From positions 285,494 through 349,493 of the forward strand of contig NW_003314332.1 in the NCBI RefSeq assembly GCF_000143415.4: a DNA stretch of 64,000 bases. Direction: 5' to 3'. The stretch is from Selaginella moellendorffii (taxonomy: Eukaryota > Streptophyta > Lycopodiopsida > Selaginellales > Selaginellaceae). Position 1 is the stretch's first letter. The number at the start of each line of letters is the position of its first letter. The position numbers and the translations under genes were made by a program. The notes under the pieces are model-generated. The model was not told the origin of the DNA, searched no databases, and saw only the letters and a program-made list of their open reading frames with translations. Shown one piece after another: positions 1 through 11,862 of this stretch.

Positions 1-1016
1 CAGACCACATGCTAGTGACAAGATTAAAGCCATAGTAAGGAACAAAGAGTGTGCAAGCAAGTCCAAGACCAAAAGCCAAGTTTTGGGTAGTTGATTGATG
101 AGTTTTTCATATGCTTTTCTCATCACCTCTCCATGCTCATCATCTCAGAATAGCTAAGCATGATTCATAGATTCAGGCTTGGACCAGCCGCTTGGAGTAT
201 CAGAGGTAGAGATGATATGACATGTAGTTATGCCCATGTGGCAGTAGTTCTATGTATATGTACCATCCATATACAATTGAATACATAGAGAGAAAGTTCT
301 TCCTCCTTGTGTGCGTCTCTCCGCTTCTAACAGATGCCATCATGTGCAGCATTGGTCCTGCATCCGAGAAATGCCAGGCAATCCAGGCATTGTATTTCCT
401 TTAGACCATGGCATACGATGCTGAAGCTCTTGCTACAGCAAACATTCGATTGCCTAAGGAGTTTTTATCTCTAATTGTCAATTGTAATGTCCCTGATAGG
501 TGTCTCCATTCCCTGACAAATGACGGTAAGATCCGGCAGGTCATTTTCTTAAAAACAGATGGAAGAAAAGCTGAAGCATTGGTAAACAGAGACTACTTGG
601 CATTTCCACTAATTTTCAGTGGTTTTAGCAGCCAGCAGAGGTGTCAAACTTGCACTACCAACTTCCAAATTTTCTGTGCTCACAGACGAAGATCGAGGCC
701 GTCACAACCTGTGATTGCAAGGTAACAAGTATCCTTTTTGGAATTCTTCAAAATCGGGACAGGAAGTCGTGGATAGGATTTGAGAAGTTCTAGTTTCTTC
801 TCGACAAGTATGGTGAAAATCAAAATGCGCTTTTATGCTCGAAAAGATGCTTCTAGAGAAGCCCCATAGCTGGTTCACTACTCTGGTTAGGCCTTTGTAA
901 CATGTTGGGGAGCTTGGATGTTGTATATCCGTAGCTTTCAGTCCCAACCAGCGAACACCTTGTTCCTACAGCAACATATATGTGGCACCTCTTACATTCT
1001 ATTTCGTTTCACTGGT
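1..1016. other. no recognisable gene
   Basis: I see no family signature here. A 105-codon open frame on the plus strand at 408-725 begins with a plausible ATG, but its product matches nothing I know and could be chance or an exon of a gene that starts to the left. The last ~60 bases are the 3' flank of the first MiAMP1-like gene and have a counterpart around 2525-2588. Confidence 0.4.
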
Positions 1017-1394
1017 TTATGGACCGCATGAGAATCTCACACTCTGCGATGGTGTCACCTGCCCCAAATCACAGACGGTCACATTCGATTGAACTCTGCG
1101 TGCAGTGCCAAGACAATCGGGCAGATCATAGAAAAATGCGGCTTGACCCAAGTATGTGAAGCGATAGAAGAGTGGAGTGGCCACACATATCGAGGTGCAA
1201 GGATTGGGCTGGGCCGTGTAACTCACTCCTGGGTCTTGGCAACCTGGGAGCATGTAAACATCGAGCTTGCTGTTCCCATCAACTTGAGTGATTAAGATTG
1301 CTCCCATTGTAATCACTGCCATGATCTTCAAGAGCTTGAGTGCCTGATCAGAGATGTTATTTAGGTAATACTTTGCAAGGTGTAGCCAAACCAT
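1017..1394 (-). CDS. MiAMP1-like antimicrobial peptide, copy 1
   Basis: Predicted secreted, cysteine-rich peptide of the MiAMP1 family (beta-barrel antimicrobial proteins first known from macadamia). The mature part begins near the residues DGNSKLDVY and has the family pattern: GPGC-like start (here PGCQDPG), a Cys pair (C-x3-C), an aromatic-rich strand with Y-x-F-x-Y-x-G-Q-A, then three more Cys ending six residues or fewer from the stop, six Cys in all. A hydrophobic stretch before it serves as a signal peptide. I chose the ATG at 1394 because it matches the start of the sister copy at 2988; an ATG further inside (MAVITM) is possible. The sister's 37-nt intron has a counterpart here, but one base is missing from the first exon, so splicing would break the frame while retention keeps it open. 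It lies divergent to the broken copy at 1765. Confidence 0.75.
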   Translation of the reverse strand: MVWLHLAKYYLNNISDQALKLLKIMAVITMGAILITQVDGNSKLDVYMLPGCQDPGVSYTAQPNPCTSICVATPLFYRFTYLGQAAFFYDLPDCLGTARRVQSNVTVCDLGQVTPSQSVRFSCGP

Positions 1395-1434
1395 TTCTCC
1401 AAGGATGGATTGCAATTGACGAACTAGTGTTCTC

Positions 1435-1442
1435 TTTCTATA
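1435..1442 (-). promoter_or_regulatory. TATA-like box of MiAMP1-like copy 1
   Basis: On the minus strand this reads TATAGAAA inside the block CACTTCAACTCCTATAGAAA. The same block recurs on the plus strand in front of the divergent partner genes (CACTTCAACCTCCTATAAAA at about 3245-3264), so the two genes of a pair carry mirror-image core promoters. It lies about 40 nt before the chosen ATG. Confidence 0.5.
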
Positions 1443-1764
1443 GGAGTTGAAGTGCTCGTATGTCGCAGGGTAATTCATTATAATTTATAACAATTGGATG
1501 CATGATCTAATTCGTGCTCCGCGAGGATGTTTTGTTTTTTGTAAAGTCTGTTCAGCTATACACCAGACTACTGTATAGTGTGGTGTAAGTAATATGAGAA
1601 AAAAAATCCTTGCGGAGCGCGTGACGATCGTGCATCCAAATTGCCATAAATTATACTTGAGAAACTAATCCTCGCGACCCACGAGCACTTCAAACTCTTA
1701 TGAAGAAGACAACACTAGTTCAACTCCTCATCCTAGCTTTCCAGAAGCCTGTTGCTAAGGAGCA

Positions 1765-2102
1765 ATGGTTCATAGAAGCATTAATTCATCCATTCTCAAG
1801 CCTTTTTGTTAAACACAGGAAGTTCAGTTCTCGCGTCATCAAGGGAACAGTAGCCTGGATGTTTATCTACTGGGTTGCCAGGATCCTGGAGTAAGCTGCG
1901 GGGCAGGAACACCAGCCCTACATGCTCCAATTTGTGCATGCCTGCCATTTCTGCTGGCTATAGATTCACGTTTGATGGACAGTTCGGTCTCCTCTTCAGC
2001 CAGCCCAACTGCATGGGCTCAACTACGCGCTTGACTTCCACCCAAGAAGTTTGTGCAGTGGGGAGCTCTAGCCCAATCAAGTCATTCAAGTTTGTGTGTT
2101 AG
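1765..2102 (+). pseudogene. MiAMP1-like pseudogene, copy 2
   Basis: Degenerate copy of the gene at 3322-3723. The first-exon start (ATG GTT CAT AGA) and the mature peptide from the VYLLG-like region to the final FVC are both recognisable. Three lesions are visible. The segment encoding most of the hydrophobic signal peptide is missing between about 1829 and 1845. One base is lost in the ACACCAGCCCT stretch near 1910-1920, compared with ACACCAGGTCCT in the intact copy, and this shifts the frame. A premature TAA follows at about 1892-1894. The 3' two thirds are still open (all later Cys present), so decay is recent. It should not yield a secreted peptide. Confidence 0.75.
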
Positions 2103-2588
2103 TCTTTATTCTTTATGAGAGAGTATGCTCAAAACATTTCTTTGTTGTGATCTATCTTTAGTTTTGCAACAAATGTGACATTGTTGCATTCTTGTGAAAG
2201 AGCTCCAGACCAACTCTCCATGCTCTATGTAGCCTTAGATCATTTTAGTGCACGCATAATAATGTTGTAGTTGGTGATGTCAAAAACTCTTTAGTCGCAA
2301 GCTGCTTGTTGAGTCAAGCTTTCCTAACCAAGTATGAGAATGGAACCATTTCATGGAAGATTCGGCGCCAAAAAGTTGTTTCCCGTGAGTTTACAGTCCG
2401 AACAAAGACGAGCAACGGTGACTTCAGGAGATGAGATACCTCACAGTCATAGAGAGTCATGATCGTAGAGGTTATCACTCTCCAGTCGCGAGAATCGCAT
2501 TATTACAGAACACGACGGGAATCCTGGATCCCGCTAACAAGATATATGTGCCACGACTGTTCCTTATATTCTATTTCGTTTCACTGCT

Positions 2589-2988
2589 TCATGGGCTGCA
2601 TGTGAATCTCACACTCTGCAATGGTCTCACCTGCGCCGCATCACAGAGTGACACATTCGATCGAACTGTGGTTGGAGTGCCAGAACAATTGGGCAGGTCA
2701 TAGAAAAGTGCAGCTTGGCCCAAGTATGTGAAGCGATAGAAGAGTGGAGTGGCCACACATACCGCCGTGCAAGGATTGGGCTGGGCCGTGTAGCTCACTC
2801 CTGGGTCTTGGCAACCCGGGAGCACGTAAACATCGAGCTTGCTGTTTCCATCAACATGAGTAATTGAGATAGCTTCCATTGTAATCACCACCAACACTGC
2901 TGCCATGATCTTCAAGAGCTTGAGTGCCTGATAAAAGGCAAAGAGACTTTAATAGGTTTAGTACTTTGCAAAGTGTAAGCCAGACCAT
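2589..2988 (-). CDS. MiAMP1-like antimicrobial peptide, copy 3 (two exons)
   Basis: Intact member of the MiAMP1 family, expected to be secreted and active against microbes. The model has exon 1 at 2965-2988, an intron of 37 nt (GT at 2964-2963, AG at 2929-2928) and exon 2 at 2589-2927. The join keeps the frame and gives a signal peptide rich in Leu, Ile and Val, followed by a mature chain starting near GNSKLDVY with six Cys and the Y-x-F-x-Y-x-G-Q core. A TATAAAAA box lies about 40 nt upstream on the same strand. The next gene (3322) is divergent, with about 330 bp between the two starts. Copy 1 is about equally similar along its whole length, showing that the pair was duplicated as a unit. 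Confidence 0.8.
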
Positions 2989-3028
2989 TTCTCCAAGGAT
3001 GAACTATAATTGAAGAACGGGACTTCTC

Positions 3029-3036
3029 TTTTTATA
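3029..3036 (-). promoter_or_regulatory. TATA box of MiAMP1-like copy 3
   Basis: TATAAAAA on the minus strand, about 41 nt before the ATG at 2988, just inside the divergent intergenic region. Confidence 0.6.
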
Positions 3037-3257
3037 TGAGGTCGTCGTGCAGTGCAGTGCAGCACACGCACTCGAGGATTATAAAATTACACCACACGCT
3101 ACATACACGTATAATGAGTTGGACACGCTAAGCACAAAATAGAAAATAATCCTCGCGAAACGCATGTTCTTCTGCAAGACCCAGCTAGATCATGATCATG
3201 GATCCAAATTGATATAAATTATAATCATCCACGCAACCCACGAGCACTTCAACCTCC

Positions 3258-3265
3258 TATAAAAA
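3258..3265 (+). promoter_or_regulatory. TATA box of MiAMP1-like copy 4
   Basis: TATAAAAA on the plus strand within CACTTCAACCTCC-TATAAAAAGGGAACACTGG, 57 nt before the ATG at 3322. The surrounding block is also found inverted in front of the minus-strand copies. Confidence 0.6.
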
Positions 3266-3321
3266 GGGAACACTGGTTCTTCAACTCCCATCCTATTCAA
3301 GCATTGTGTTACTGAGGAGCA

Positions 3322-3723
3322 ATGGTTCATAGAATTGTTTCTTTGATTCATCTGTTGTCAAGCTAAGCGTTTTCCAATTTTTATGTGCAGGAAGTAGTTC
3401 CTCTCTGCAAGTTGTCGCTGCTGCTGTCTATGATAGTCGCTTTGCTCATATGCATTGAAGGAAACAGTACCCTGGATGTTTATCTACTGGGTTGCCAGGA
3501 TCCAGGAGTAAGCTTCAGAGCAGGAACACCAGGTCCTACATGCTCCAATTTGTGCGTGCCTGCCATTCCGGCTGGTTATAGATTCACGTTTGATGGACAG
3601 TTTGGTTTCCTCTTTAGCCAGCCCAACTGCATGGGCTCAACTACACGCTTGAATTCCAGCCAGGAAGTTTGTGCAGTGGGGAGCTCCAGCCCAATCAAGT
3701 CTTTCAAGTTTGTATGTGCCTAG
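3322..3723 (+). CDS. MiAMP1-like antimicrobial peptide, copy 4 (two exons)
   Basis: Predicted secreted MiAMP1-type peptide. Exon 1 is 3322-3336, a 54-nt intron runs 3337-3390 (GT...GTGCAG), and exon 2 is 3391-3723; the splice keeps the frame. Exon 2 alone has an open frame from about 3385, but its apparent Met lies in the intron end. After a strongly hydrophobic leader (LSLLLSMIVALLICIEG) the mature chain follows: GCQDPG, two Cys separated by three residues, the core GYRFTFDGQFG, then three more Cys with the last one residue from the end. The paralogue at 1765-2102 is its broken copy; the minus-strand genes are more distant relatives, with different leaders and loops. Confidence 0.8.
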
Positions 3724-5875
3724 ACAAGCTCAGCATGGCATTGGGATTTTAAATTTTAACTATTCTTCACATAAATATTTGTAAGGAAGTACAGTCAGAT
3801 TCCCTTCTGCATGATTGGTACAGTAAGTCAATAGTACAATCCTACTATTCTTAACCTTGTGGCTAATACAGACAAACTCCACAGTTGGGGTATGTATTAT
3901 AACTCAACTATCCAGCAAAGGTCTCAACCATAACTCCTAAGTGAAACTCCATAAGCACAAATGCCCAACACTATTGCTGGAGCCACTTGCTATGCTCTAA
4001 AGCATGCAAACACCCATCACTCCAATGTCCAAGCTAGTGCTCTATTGTGAAATGCTCTAGTGAGACATGAGGTGGAGTGAACTTTACAGACAATAGAATA
4101 TTCTTAGAATATTCTTATGGTTTATCCTCTCCTTTATGACCTAGCCACAGATAGAAGTCTCAAGAAGCAAAATAAACCTCACATGAAAAGAGTCCAAGGT
4201 AATATAGCCATGGAGAAAAGATGTGCAAATGATAATATCAATATTGCAACAAAAAACCATGAAATAAAGAAAGTAATACATTCTCACATAACAATGCAAT
4301 CATGAAAACAAGAGAATGAGAATAGAATAAATAGCTAAAATTATATAGAAATATGGCTATAAAATTTAATTCTCCCCTTTTTTAGGAATGTTATTCACAA
4401 AACTTTAAAACACTCTCTTCATATCATCCTTAGTTTCCCATGTAGGTTTGTTCATGGAATAACCATTTTATTGAACTAATAACTTGACCAGCCTTCTTAA
4501 CATCAATCTTTGGGATTTAAATGATGGACTGATCCAAAGTGTAAATATGTTTTAAGTTTGCTCAAATAGAACATTAGATGAATCCTTTGAACTAGTTGGT
4601 AAATCCAAAGTGTAATCAAGAACCCCCACACATTATAAAACTGTCCAAGACCCATAATATAAAGATAACTTAGCACCTCCTTTTAGAGATTGTTATGCAT
4701 TGGACAACTTAAACCCTAAACCTTGTTATCAACTTTGTACTCCTAATGATAATGATGCTTATCAACCAATCAATTTTGAGCTTTCCTCATATTTAGCTTT
4801 GCCAACTTAAGTTTGTTTTACATATCTTCTAAGAAATCATAAGTATGAGGTACTTAAACCAAAGCCAAACTCAAACTCACAAAAGACATAGACTCATAGC
4901 CATGCATTACCATAAATAGATATTAGCATATCCAATTGATGAGCACTATTGTGAGTAAACTGAAGCAAAGGCAAGCACTTCTCCTATACTCCCTGTTGAG
5001 TCAAGTTTCCCATAAAAGACCTCAATATATCTTCTAACATTTAATTCATATACTTTGTTTGCCCATTTGATTGTGGATGCTTACCATTACTCATGCTCAA
5101 CTTAGTCTTTAGCTTCTCAAATACCGTTTACCAAAACTTGGATATGAACTTAGGATCCCAATCACTCACAGTGTCATCTGGCAAACTATAAAGACTGAAT
5201 AACCAGTCTACAAAAAACTGAACAAGTTTAGAAGCCTTAATTGTCGGTTTCATTATGAAGAAGTGAGCCATCTTCGTCAAACGATCCACAACTCTCCTCT
5301 TCACAAATCTTTATCTCAAGTGAAACTCTTAACTATCTATAAATCCTTAGTAAAACTCCATAAGCATAATTTCTTTTGTACCATTTGCTTCTATGGTGAC
5401 TCCACTAAAAAGCTTGGAGCTACCTATTATGCTCCAAATCATGCAAAACATGCTCTGAAACACCAACCAATCCAATGTCATTTGGCGTCAAGTTGGTGCT
5501 CTTCCATGAAACACTCCAATGCATAGTGAGATGTGAGGTGTGAGCTAAAGCACACTACATTGCCTCCCACACAAAGCATGTGTGCTGGCTCCCTTCAAAC
5601 ATATCCTAGTCTTCATGGAATACAATATAGTGTAGTGACAAGCAAAAGGCTAGGGAGCCTCTTCAGATATCCTCAACATGAGCACTAAAAAATCAGCCCC
5701 TCTAAATTCTGCAAAACCAATCTAAAGCCAATATCAAGTATAATCTTCCATAAAATTGAGTGTTAAATACTTATTTTTAAGTCCTCTAGCAAGTAGACAA
5801 CTCCTAAATAGTGCTCTACAGGCTACAATGAAACCTTAGCCACTATTCTCCACCAACTAATAATCTAGAGAAGGG
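3724..5875 (-). mobile_element. decayed Ty3/gypsy element between degenerate direct repeats
   Basis: On the minus strand at about 4770-5190 a broken reading frame gives integrase-core phrases of Ty3/gypsy elements: DWDPKFISKFW near 5130-5160, then a region corresponding to the usual HPQTDGQTE motif (here HPQSNGQTK near 5060-5090) and the LEDILRSF helix near 5000-5030. Several in-frame stops are present, so it is inactive. Two similar blocks, about 3920-4085 and about 5330-5545 (shared features AAACTCCATAAGCA and TCCAATGTC), lie in direct orientation on either side and may be remnants of its LTRs. No intact gene is visible in the rest of the interval. Confidence 0.6.
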
Positions 5876-8640
5876 CCTCCAAATGTATAGAGGTATGGTT
5901 AACCAATTTGAGACATTATTTGGCTCTTTATTAGGCTTTGTTCCATATTTGGAATTGGTTTAGGCCTAAACTTTATACTACTTATATTTTTGCATTATAC
6001 TATTAGCATGCTACAATTGCACTAGACTTCATTTGGCTTTGTTTTATGTATTAGTTTTGGTGTTGGGATGCTGAATGCTTTAGGGTATCACTTTGTGTTG
6101 GTTGTATGCTTAAGAGTTGTTCCATACTCCAATTTTTTACCCTTTGATTATATTCTTGGGAGTTTGGTTTTATCCCTTCATATGCATTATATGGCATATC
6201 AATTCCACCTATATCGATATTGTTTAGTTGCATTTAATCTATGATGTTTATTTGTATTGAGCATTAGATATGATGATTCACTCTTTGATAATGTTATATG
6301 TAATTGAATATTAAATATTATTGTATTATGTAATTGAATATTATTAAAAGATTGGTCTTAAATACTAAATATAGTATTTTCAACCTTTGTTAGCTTAGTT
6401 ATTAAAAGGTTTTGAGTGGTGATTACTCTTGTTTTCTTCTAGCTTTATTCTAATGTTGATAATATTGAAGTGATGCTTTAACATTGATATTATTAAAGTT
6501 AAGATTAGAGTGAAATGAAATGTTTCTCTATTAGCATATTGAGGAAGTTTGATTTTTCCATTTGAGGTAATTCAGATGGTTGGTTATGGATGTGTTGAGG
6601 AGGATATTATGAGTTATGTTATGATTCTTTTCTGAGCATTAAAATTAGCCAGTGTGAGATTTGTGATTGATGTTCTATAGAACTTGGCTATATACTTCTT
6701 CAAGCTTTTGGTTCTTGAATTCTTATGCTTATTATTCTATTTTCTAGAAGTTGTTGGAAAAGGTATTTTGATTTTTTGGTTCCAATATTTAGCTTAGTTT
6801 TCACATCTTACAATCATTAGTGATGATTGACCATTATTTGGGTCTTTATTATTATTTTTAAATTGGTCTCTTGGTTTAATATATCGATAAAATATTGCTA
6901 ATACTTGCTTGATGTAGCACACATGATTTTTACCTTTTACCCTATAGTGGTTTACTATAGGATAACTATGGTGTGGAACCTTAACCCTTGGATACATTGG
7001 CCAAGAGAAATGGAGTGGAACCTAAATTTAGAGCCTTTAGCCACTAAATGAAGAGATAGAGCCGAACTCCCAAATATAAAGCTAAGGAGCATAAGAAACA
7101 AGAGCATGGAACAACTCTCGAGTATACAATCCAATGAGCAAAGGGATAAGAGAATGGAGTGAATCCCGAGTATACAATCTAAAGAACGAAGGGACAAAAG
7201 CAAGAAGTGATGTTGGAGTAATCCTAGAACTTTCAACATCCCAATATTAGGGCCAATATGCAAAATGGAGCCAAACAAAGTTTACCACTATTTTAGCATA
7301 TTGGTGGCCTAACGCAAAGATATGGGTACTTCATTAAATAGCATGGTATAAAGTTTAGGATTAGACCCAACCAAAAACAAAACAATAAGTGATACAACCT
7401 AGTAGAGCTAAATTAATATCTTAGGTGGTTAACCATGCAATTCAACTACATCCTTATTATATATTTGGAACCCCCACAACACTCCCCCTCCCCCTCCTTG
7501 AGGAATGAATGCTTTGGGCTTTCATTTTAGTATCAAGAGTTAGTCTCTGGGAGATGTTTGAAATTTACTAAATATAGAATAGCGTTAAATTGTGAATTGG
7601 GACATGTGAACAATATTATAGAGTTCAAGACACTTTCTACATTCCATAGATATGCATTTTGAGTATATCTACACACTTACTATAAATAGTATATGGATCT
7701 GAAACACAACCAACACATGGGGCATGATACCAAAAGGGTGTCTTAGCAAATATAGTAAGCTATTATATAGTGATATTGAGGGACTACATTTAATACTTAA
7801 GGTTTATTATCACTAGCAAATGCAAGATACAATGAGATAAGAACTTCTTACTAGACTAAGTATGCTTAAGTAATAGCACATAAAAATTCTATCTTTATAC
7901 TCATCCAGTTTCAATAACTCCACTAACACAAGAGGGGTTGATAAAGAGATTCAACTATACCGATCTTCTGCCATTATGGTAGTAAGGAAAGATTGTCTAT
8001 AAAGATTGGTTGACAAGTATTTTTTGATAATTGAAGTCACATTTGTGATATTTGAGCACTTTTAGTTCCTTAGTATTATTGATTGAGATCTATTTAAATT
8101 AATTGATGTGATAGTTAGCATGAATTAGTGTTTATTAGCCATTATGATATTCATTTCAAATGTATTGATTATTGTTATAGTTGATTATGATATATTGGGA
8201 TGTAATTTCCTTAGAGTGATATATTCATGAGTCCTGTTAGGTGATAATACCTTCTATCCATTGAATTGTTTTTTATAAGCTGTTTTATATATTATCTATG
8301 ATATTTAGTAGTTAAGTTTTATCATTAAATTTACTTTGTGATATACTTGCTATTGAATTCTTGAGATTTAATCCTATGTCTTTAAGCTCTAATAATCTTG
8401 GTGTTTTTTATACTATACTTATTTATTAACTGATACTTTAATTGCAATACTTTTGTATTTTAATTTAAGATTTGTTCATTAATAATTTAATGTCTGTAAG
8501 ATATCTTAGTTTATGACTTTGATATTGTCCATCATATTGATTTTGATATTTAGACCAATATAGACATATTGGATTCAACACTCTATGTGTATGGTGAAAT
8601 TTTTAATTATGATATAGCTAATTACATAACCTGTCTTGCA
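5876..8640 (+). mobile_element. degenerate LARD-type element, copy 3
   Basis: From about 5876 the sequence follows the 3' part of the LTR described at 53233-54378 (tract with CCAAATGTATAG, then GCTTTGTTCC...). At about 6190 it switches to the non-coding internal region known from about 33900-35700 and about 57060-57990 (for instance GTGATTACTC-TGTTTTCTTCTAGCTTT around 6420). No coding frame is kept. The copy is old, being far more AT-rich than the other two, and is interrupted by a solo LTR at 6913-8050. Confidence 0.55.
6913..8050 (-). mobile_element. solo LTR (LARD/gypsy LTR family), minus orientation
   Basis: Starts with TGTAGCACACATG and ends with CACATTTGTGATA in plus-strand reading, the reverse of the LTR family that begins TGTTGCAAATGTGACTT and ends TGCTACA. 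The host sequence on both sides belongs to LARD copy 3 (compare 35090-35140). The flanking pentamers are CTTGA and TTTGA, a near-perfect 5-bp target duplication. No internal region or second LTR accompanies it, so it is a solo LTR formed by recombination. Confidence 0.6.
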
Positions 8641-8812
8641 TCCTAAACTCTAAAACCATTATACATCTTTCATCTTTTAAAGCATCCACTGATGAAGGAT
8701 TCATTGTAATACTGCAATATAGATGGATAGTTGTATCATGTAAAATAAACAATCTATACAAAAGGACTAGTAGATTGAGTGTGGGATTGCAATATAAGTG
8801 GATAATTGGTCA

Positions 8813-9490
8813 TAGGTAAATTAAGATTTAGAACTTGCATAACTGCTACAACTTATTGATGGGAGTGCACTTTTGTTTAGTGTTGCTGAACATGCTTATG
8901 AAGCAATAAAAAGCAAAAATATCAAAATTCTAAAGAATATCCTTCAAAATGGTTGAAAATTAGGAAATATGTGTCCTAATAAAAAGAGATTTGATTCTTG
9001 GTGCTAAATAATTTATTAGAGTTACGAGTGAAATGTTATATTAGTATTGTGACCATGGGTATTGAAAGTGACTTGTTGACAAATCTTTTTAGATATTCTT
9101 TTTTACAGCTATGATGGTAGGAGATTGGTATTACTAGTTCCCTTTATTAGTCTCCACCCCTGCTAATTGAGAAACCTATGTTTATAGCATTGATATTGTA
9201 GCATGGATACATACCCAAAATAAATATACATGAATATAAATTCATCTTTTGTTTTCTCTTATGTGTGGGAGTAATGTTTTTTCTAGTTCTCAACCCTTTT
9301 AAGGAGAGTGATCATGTTCTTTAGAATTTCAATGTTTTTATTGTTTGAGTGCTTTAAAAACATGTTGAGCAACACTGATAAAAAACACACCACCATTAAC
9401 AAGTTGCAGCAATTGTGCCAAGGCTCTAAATTTACATTTGCCTATGCATTTGACTTTTCTATGGTCTCTATTAATATTTCATGGTGCAAT
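8813..9490. mobile_element. foldback-type element with inverted arms, copy 1
   Basis: The left arm (about 8813-8915, with AAATTAAGATTTAGAACTTG and GTTGCTGAACATGC) reappears inverted at about 9340-9455 (AAGTTGCAGCAATTGTGCC...CTAAATTTACATTTGCC). A closely related element with the same arm order lies at 47530-48430. No protein is encoded. The middle (about 9045-9240) resembles the first 200 bp of the LARD LTR family in degraded form. Confidence 0.55.
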
Positions 9491-11071
9491 ACATATTTAA
9501 TAGGATAATACATAACACCTTTTAGTTTCAGGCCAAAGGTTGGTATATGAGGATATGCGCTCTAGGTTTTATAATTTTCTTAACCAAGTTAAACTTTATA
9601 TCACCATATACTTTAGCCAATATTTTACACCAATATTCTACTTTTACTTGTTATGTGGGACTAATTCAATCTTTTTCTTACTAGGATACCTTTTTTGCTT
9701 TTCTTTTTAGTCTCCTGCCCTTTATGAGAAATTGCAAATATTACTTAGTTAATAACCACTCAAAAAGAGAAAAAATGATCATCTAATGGCACCAAGGAAA
9801 AAAATAAATAGTTATAAAATCACACCTTGGAATCAATATCAATCTCAACCTTTTTACATTTAATCTTATATAAGCTCAATTATATTTGAATGGGTGCATA
9901 AAGCCAATTGGGTTTTATGTGTAGGTATACCTTTATTTTTGTACCAATAATAATATATGCTACATGTTCAAAAAATGTTTTTTCTTTTTTTCTTTTGCAG
10001 ATAAAGGAGTTGGCGGATCTTCACATTATCCACTAAGACATCAAATCTTCAATAGAAATAAAATATATCAATAATTAGTGTATCCAAGTTATGGTTTCTG
10101 TAATGAATAGTATTCATCTATAAACATTCTCACACAGGGTAAATATGGATAGATTGCTGAAAACTAATGATAAGTGAAAAAATAACTCACTATTACATAT
10201 TGAGAAAATGATACAAACCAGCAATGATTCAAAAGGGCATTAATAGGAAAAAGTGGTAGAAGTAATTCTTAAAGAAAACCTAGGGGTAAAACATGATATC
10301 AAGGGGCTAACAAATGATGTTAACGGTCTTCTCTCGTATAGGAGGGGAGAGTGGAAACAACTTAGAAGATGGTGCTCAAGGCTCTTGAGTGAAAAAAAAA
10401 ATCTAAGTATACTTTCCCATGGTAGAGGGTGTTACAGAATTGTATTTGAGACAAAGGAGGTCAGTTAAAGAGTAGAAGACCTCTATGGGATGATTGATGA
10501 TAACTATTTTTACACTAATTACCACATGCTACATGGTTAAAGAATATTTTTGCTTTTTTCTTTCACAAATAAATGAGCTAGCAGATCCTCACATTATCCA
10601 TTGAGGCATCAAATCATCAATAACAACAAAACATAATAATAATTAATTCATCACAATGATAGTTTTTGTAGTGAATAGTTTTCACCTATAAACATCCTCA
10701 CTCAGAGAAAATATAGATGGATTGCTAATAATATGCTAAAGCAAGGGATGGCCATAAAAAATCTACTTCCCCACGGTAGAGGGTGTTACACCATTGTCTT
10801 TGAGACAAGAGAGGTGTACCAAAAAGCAAAACACCTCTATGGGATGATTGATAATGGTTGAGTGGTTTTATTTCACCCATGGGTGTCAAGATTCATGGCA
10901 AAATATCAAACCCATTTGAAGGAAGGCTAATATAGCATTATGGAAGGTATTGATGGAAATGTAAGTCCAAAAAGTGGTGAAAGGAGTAATGGAGACCCAT
11001 GTGGGCTAGATAGTGTTTGGCCTTGAAATGGTGGAAACCCACTCCATAATAACTTTTTGAACTACCAAAGG
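9491..11071. other. AT-rich stretch with a local duplication and DUF4283-like retroelement debris
   Basis: Two diverged tandem copies, about 9960-10500 and about 10520-10860, share CACATTATCCA and GGTAGAGGGTGTTAC. Each contains a short plus-strand coding relic reading GRGCY-x-IVFE, followed in the second by HLYGMIDNG, a stop, and LFHPW. This resembles the DUF4283 region found in plant LINE or retroelement ORF1 proteins (a low-confidence comparison). No intact gene is visible. Confidence 0.4.
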
Positions 11072-11862
11072 TGTAACACATTTGAATTTGGAGCCAAACT
11101 CTAAGCATGTTGCATTACGAAATGACAGTCTAGTACACTCTCAATCCCATGAGCACCAACTCCCCGTATCTAGCATCTGTATGCTAAATAATGTTAGATG
11201 TCTAACACGATTTCAGCATACTAGTGGTCTAACGCAAGGAAGAGGGTACCCCACTGACTAATTTAGACCCAAGCCAAACATAGAACAAGGAATGACACAA
11301 CCTAGTGGAAGCTAAACTAATGTTTCAGGTGGTCGGCCATGCATTTTAACCACTATCCCTATTATACATTTGGAACCCTCTATAGAAATGGTGTTAGATT
11401 GCAAATCTAGGAGTAGGAACAACACCATAGGGTTCATAACACTCTTTACATTATGTCGATGGCAGATCTAGATATTTACCATAAATAATATATAGATTTG
11501 GAATGGAACTAGCATATAGGCCATGATAGCGATGGTGTTTAGTAGACACGGTAAGATATTATAAAATGATATTCTGGGATTAGATACAATATCATAGGGG
11601 TTCTTAATACTAGCAAATGTAAATCAATAACACAAGTTTCTCAAACCAGGCTATATATGCTCAGCAAGAAACATATAGGAGTTCCTACCTTATGTTTATC
11701 CAATTCAAGTGTATAGGTATTGATCAGTTTTTTAACTAGCTCAAGTAGGAACTATAAAAGGAACCAATTATATCAACCTTCTACCATCATGGCAGTAAGG
11801 AAAGAGTGTCTGTAAGGATTAGCTAACAAATATCTTTCAATACCTAAGTCACATTTGCAATA
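11072..11862 (-). mobile_element. degenerate solo LTR, minus orientation
   Basis: Counterpart of the LTRs at 37025-37965 and 41596-42535. It begins TGTAACACATTTGAATTTGG and ends near AAGTCACATTTGCAATA. It shares landmark segments such as GGTGGTCGGCCATGCATT and the tract around TTATACATTTGGAACCC, but is shorter and AT-shifted. Confidence 0.55.

Larger units (their letters stand above)
960..3725. repeat. tandem duplication of a divergent MiAMP1-like gene pair
   Basis: Two units of about 1.15-1.2 kb (about 960-2105 and about 2525-3725) each contain one minus-strand and one plus-strand gene plus the region between them. Flanking DNA is duplicated as well: TTCTATTTCGTTTCACTG occurs at about 1000 and about 2570. 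This shows duplication of a pre-existing divergent pair and not four separate events. Confidence 0.75.
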
